From positions 1-5,826 of the forward strand of contig CAUEJN010000073.1 in the NCBI GenBank assembly GCA_959018045.1: a stretch of 5,826 nt of DNA. The letters run 5' to 3'. Shown one piece after another: positions 4,754 to 5,826 of this stretch; within the stretch, counting starts at the first letter, position 1, and every line of letters starts with the position of its first letter. A program made the translations under genes and the position numbers. Source of the DNA: an uncultured Butyricicoccus sp. (GTDB lineage: Bacteria > Bacillota > Clostridia > Oscillospirales > Butyricicoccaceae). The notes under the pieces are model-generated. The model was not told the origin of the DNA, searched no databases, and saw only the letters and a list, made by a program, of their open reading frames with translations.

Positions 4754-4775
4754 CCACCCCTTTCGCAAGGAGTGG
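4754..4775 (-). promoter_or_regulatory. Ribosome-site-sequestering hairpin of the toxin-like gene
   Basis: On the - strand CCACTCCTT pairs with AAGGGGTGG (9 bp, one G-U) around the tetraloop GCGA, a GNRA loop. The whole Shine-Dalgarno segment is in the 3' arm, 5 nt before the ATG. Translation should be off unless the structure is opened or processed, a common feature of type I toxin messages. Confidence 0.65.
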
Positions 4776-4812
4776 ACAGCCGCCCGCCGCTGGGAACGAC
4801 AGCGCCCGACTT

Positions 4813-4842
4813 ATTATACCATCGTGCGCCGCACTTTGTCTA
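4813..4842 (-). promoter_or_regulatory. Promoter of the toxin-like gene
   Basis: On the - strand TAGACA (4842-4837) and TATAAT (4818-4813) are 18 bp apart, with the extended -10 TGG. The ATGGTATAATA segment is identical to that of the opposing promoter at 4579-4589. Transcription would begin near 4806, giving a leader of about 58 nt that contains the 4754-4775 hairpin. Confidence 0.65.
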
Positions 4843-4847
4843 TATTT

Positions 4848-4870
4848 GCCGCCCTCGGGCGGCTTTTGTT
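4848..4870 (+). terminator. + strand intrinsic terminator at the holin 3' end
   Basis: GCCGCC (4848-4853) pairs with GGCGGC (4858-4863) over CTCG, followed by TTTTGTTATTT. The T tract is only on the + strand, so it acts against transcription antisense to the lysis operon and is the natural end of the RNA from the 4561 promoter. The holin stop codon lies at its edge. In holin mRNA the same stem may still shield the 3' end. Confidence 0.75.
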
Positions 4871-5138
4871 ATTTCTGCAAGGGACTCTCGTAGGATTTTG
4901 CACGGTCGCTGTCGGTCAGGCCGCTGGTGGTCGGGTCGTTGAGCGCCGACCAGATGTTGGACGCGATCAGGAACAGGCAGTACGGGTTGGTGAAAGTGCT
5001 TTTCACCACTTCCCACAGGGCAGGCCAGCTGGTCATATCGGCGGCCGTCAGGCCAGCATAGGCCAGTGCGGTCGCGACAGCGCCCAGAATGATCTGCACC
5101 CAGAAAACCGGGTTTTTGATGCGAACCTTCCAATTCAT
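4869..5138 (-). CDS. Phage holin, phiLC3 family
   Basis: This 89-residue membrane protein forms the lesions that let the endolysin reach the wall. The N-terminus MNWKVRIKNPVFWVQIILG and the NPYCLFLIASNIWSALNDPT block followed by SGLTDSDRA are hallmarks of the phiLC3 holin family. There are two membrane segments at about residues 12-32 and 50-66, with a charged C-terminal tail. ATG 5138 is chosen because AAGGAG (5148-5153 on the + strand as CTCCTT) lies 9 nt upstream; the longer frame up to 5276 overlaps the preceding gene and lacks family similarity. It lies 19 bp after the 140-aa gene in the same operon. The downstream endolysin is displaced by the small toxin-like locus, whereas these two genes are normally adjacent. 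Confidence 0.94.
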   Translation of the reverse strand: MNWKVRIKNPVFWVQIILGAVATALAYAGLTAADMTSWPALWEVVKSTFTNPYCLFLIASNIWSALNDPTTSGLTDSDRAKSYESPLQK

Positions 5139-5157
5139 AATATGTAGCTCCTTCCTA

Positions 5158-5580
5158 TTATAGAAAATCGTGTTTTTGCAGCCGCTCCATGTAGACGCGC
5201 TTGATATTCTCGATCGCGCACGTGGCGCGGTTGTTTTTATAGTCCTCGTGGTCGCGGCAATAGCTCTCATAATCATCGATCACGGCGAGGATCTCTATGA
5301 AATCCTCCCGCGTGTGCATGATCTCCCTGAGCAGCTCGTTATTAAATTGCAAAATGCGGGTGCGGTACGAATCTGCGTTGCGCTCATCGTCCACGCGGAT
5401 ATGCGTGTCCAGCTTTTGCGTTACCGTGTCCAGCTCGCGGAGCACATCCGCATTGACTGCCCGGCCGATGGCCTTTGCAATCGCGCTCCACGGATTGACC
5501 TTGATCGGGGCGATCTGCACGAGCGTCAGCAGCACTGCCAGCAGCCCTCCCCCGCCGATGATCCATTCATGGATGTTCAA
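5158..5580 (-). CDS. Membrane-anchored phage protein of the lysis cassette
   Basis: This 140-residue protein has one N-terminal membrane segment (about 5-25, WIIGGGGLLAVLLTLVQIAPI written as seen) followed by NPWSAIAKAIGRAVN. A long charged, largely helical region follows (about 44-130) with DDERNADSYRTRILQFNNELL and the C-terminal AIENIKRVYMERLQKHDFL. I recognise this as a type of hypothetical protein common beside holins in Firmicutes prophages; it has no assigned reaction. One transmembrane helix plus a cytoplasmic helical domain suggests a lysis accessory or holin-regulating role, which is inference. The start is TTG at 5580, supported by AAAGGA at 5588-5593 seven nt upstream; there is no earlier ATG in frame after the ribosome site. 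Confidence 0.85.
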   Translation of the reverse strand: MNIHEWIIGGGGLLAVLLTLVQIAPIKVNPWSAIAKAIGRAVNADVLRELDTVTQKLDTHIRVDDERNADSYRTRILQFNNELLREIMHTREDFIEILAVIDDYESYCRDHEDYKNNRATCAIENIKRVYMERLQKHDFL

Positions 5581-5587
5581 TCTCTGT

Positions 5588-5593
5588 TCCTTT
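5588..5593 (-). promoter_or_regulatory. Ribosome site that fixes the TTG start
   Basis: TCCTTT on the + strand is AAAGGA on the coding strand, 7 nt before TTG at 5580. It is the evidence for using the rare TTG start of the 140-aa protein. It follows immediately after the GC-rich hairpin 5596-5608. Confidence 0.7.
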
Positions 5594-5595
5594 CC

Positions 5596-5612
5596 GGCCG
5601 CAGCGGCCTTTT
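5596..5612 (+). terminator. GC hairpin with T tail on the + strand
   Basis: GGCCG (5596-5600) pairs with CGGCC (5604-5608) over CAG, then TTTT. On the + strand it resembles an intrinsic terminator. On the coding (-) strand it is a hairpin with leading As, ending two bases before the ribosome site of the 140-aa gene. Confidence 0.5.
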
Positions 5613-5620
5613 ACCTGTCC

Positions 5621-5639
5621 GCGCCAAACGGCGCTTTTT
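5621..5639 (+). terminator. Second + strand terminator in the lysis operon gap
   Basis: GCGCC (5621-5625) pairs with GGCGC (5630-5634) over AAAC and is followed by T5. Again the T tract is on the strand opposite to the genes, so it would stop antisense transcription entering the upstream late genes. Confidence 0.6.
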
Positions 5640-5667
5640 GTCGTCCTTTGGTCAACCCTGCAAAAGA

Positions 5668-5826
5668 TCACCTCCCCTGCCGGTGCATCAGCCGCGCCGC
5701 CAGCCGGTGCAACGCGTTTTCCAGCCACACGGACAGCGCCGAGAGGAAAAACCACGCGACCGCAAACGGTAGGCACACCTGCCCCCAGAGGTTGCCGGGC
5801 ATGTCGGAGTAGTCCCACACATCCCA
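5668..5826 (-). CDS. CmpB-like putative ABC-transporter permease, C-terminal part
   Basis: The - strand frame entering at the window edge gives 52 codons ending in TGA at 5670-5668. It contains WDYSDMPGNLWGQVCLPFAV followed by AWFFLSALSVWLE. The WDYS-x-x-P-x-NLWGQ[IV]CLPF motif and the following membrane helix are characteristic of the 'putative ABC transporter type IV / CmpB' family, small multi-pass membrane proteins often carried by Clostridia prophages near lysis genes. Whether they transport anything is unclear. The start lies beyond the window, so length and topology of the N-terminal part are unseen. It precedes the 140-aa gene by about 87 bp, a gap that holds two hairpins. Confidence 0.78.
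   Translation of the reverse strand, partial: WDVWDYSDMPGNLWGQVCLPFAVAWFFLSALSVWLENALHRLAARLMHRQGR

Larger units (their letters stand above)
4595..4870 (+). ncRNA. Candidate antisense (antitoxin-like) RNA
   Basis: Transcription from the 4561-4588 promoter would start near 4595. The predicted RNA begins with a 6-bp stem-loop (GTCGGC 4608-4613 with GCTGAC 4619-4624). It then has GCTAC-AAA-GTAGC (4636-4648) competing with a 12-bp hairpin (4640-4651 with 4670-4681), and then lies fully antisense to the 24-codon toxin-like gene. If it runs to the T-rich hairpin at 4848-4870 it is about 275 nt and covers the whole toxin message including its ribosome site. If it stops after the hairpin at 4681 it is about 87 nt and overlaps only the 3' end, as RatA does with txpA. 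Promoter and hairpins are seen; the RNA and its end are inferred. Confidence 0.5.

Noticed and set aside
5139..5276. Longer start of the holin frame at 5276
   Set aside because: It would overlap the 140-aa gene by more than 100 bp and the added residues are Arg/Thr-rich shadow sequence. MNWKV with AAGGAG is the family start.
5567..5818. 83-codon frame on the - strand
   Set aside because: It is an Arg/Gly-rich shadow with no recognisable motif. The overlapping frame ending at 5668 has the clear CmpB-like motif.

Overview
The window looks like the attachment-site region of a temperate tailed phage (siphophage-like) of a moderately GC-rich Clostridia host. A gut Oscillospiraceae/Ruminococcaceae relative is the best guess, based on strong AGGAGG-type ribosome sites, the phiLC3-family holin, the Amidase_3 endolysin with a helical C-terminal tail, the Ltp-type repeat protein and the codon and GC style. 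The host assignment is inference.

Left part (1-1660, + strand) is the end of a lysogeny module. It holds the repeat region of an Ltp-like superinfection-exclusion protein, a strong terminator, a LexA-type SOS box, and a tyrosine integrase with all catalytic residues. The attachment region follows (about 1661-1962): a bidirectional terminator, an exact 45-nt 3' portion of a tRNA-Val(CAC) running on the - strand from nucleotide 32 of the anticodon loop to the encoded CCA, and a pair of 19/21-matching repeats on either side that look like integrase arm sites. The tRNA 5' half is missing and phage-like genes lie on both sides. The arrangement is therefore that of attP in a circular or unintegrated phage genome, not of an attL or attR junction.

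The middle part (2050-3697, + strand) is a three-gene operon from one consensus promoter whose -35/-10 spacer is itself a 16-bp palindrome, with a second near-identical palindrome 30 bp upstream. It encodes a small protein resembling the ADP-ribosyltransferase fold, an XRE-type helix-turn-helix protein with an unknown C-terminal domain, and a protein with a cysteine cluster and two AP2-like modules. In the integrated prophage this operon would lie between the lysis genes and the far attachment site, where lysogenic-conversion cargo usually sits. A toxin-antitoxin or defence role is plausible but unproven.

Right part (3733-5826, - strand) is the lysis end of the late operon: the C-terminus of a CmpB-like membrane protein, a membrane-anchored 140-aa protein, a phiLC3-family holin and an amidase endolysin. 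Between holin and endolysin lies what I regard as the most notable item: a compact locus resembling a type I toxin-antitoxin system. It has a 24-codon, AT-rich hydrophobic peptide on the - strand whose ribosome site is buried in a 9-bp stem with a GNRA loop. An opposing + strand promoter faces it across a long hairpin, and the two convergent promoters share the same extended -10 box and an 11-bp early transcribed sequence. I do not recognise this peptide as a named family.
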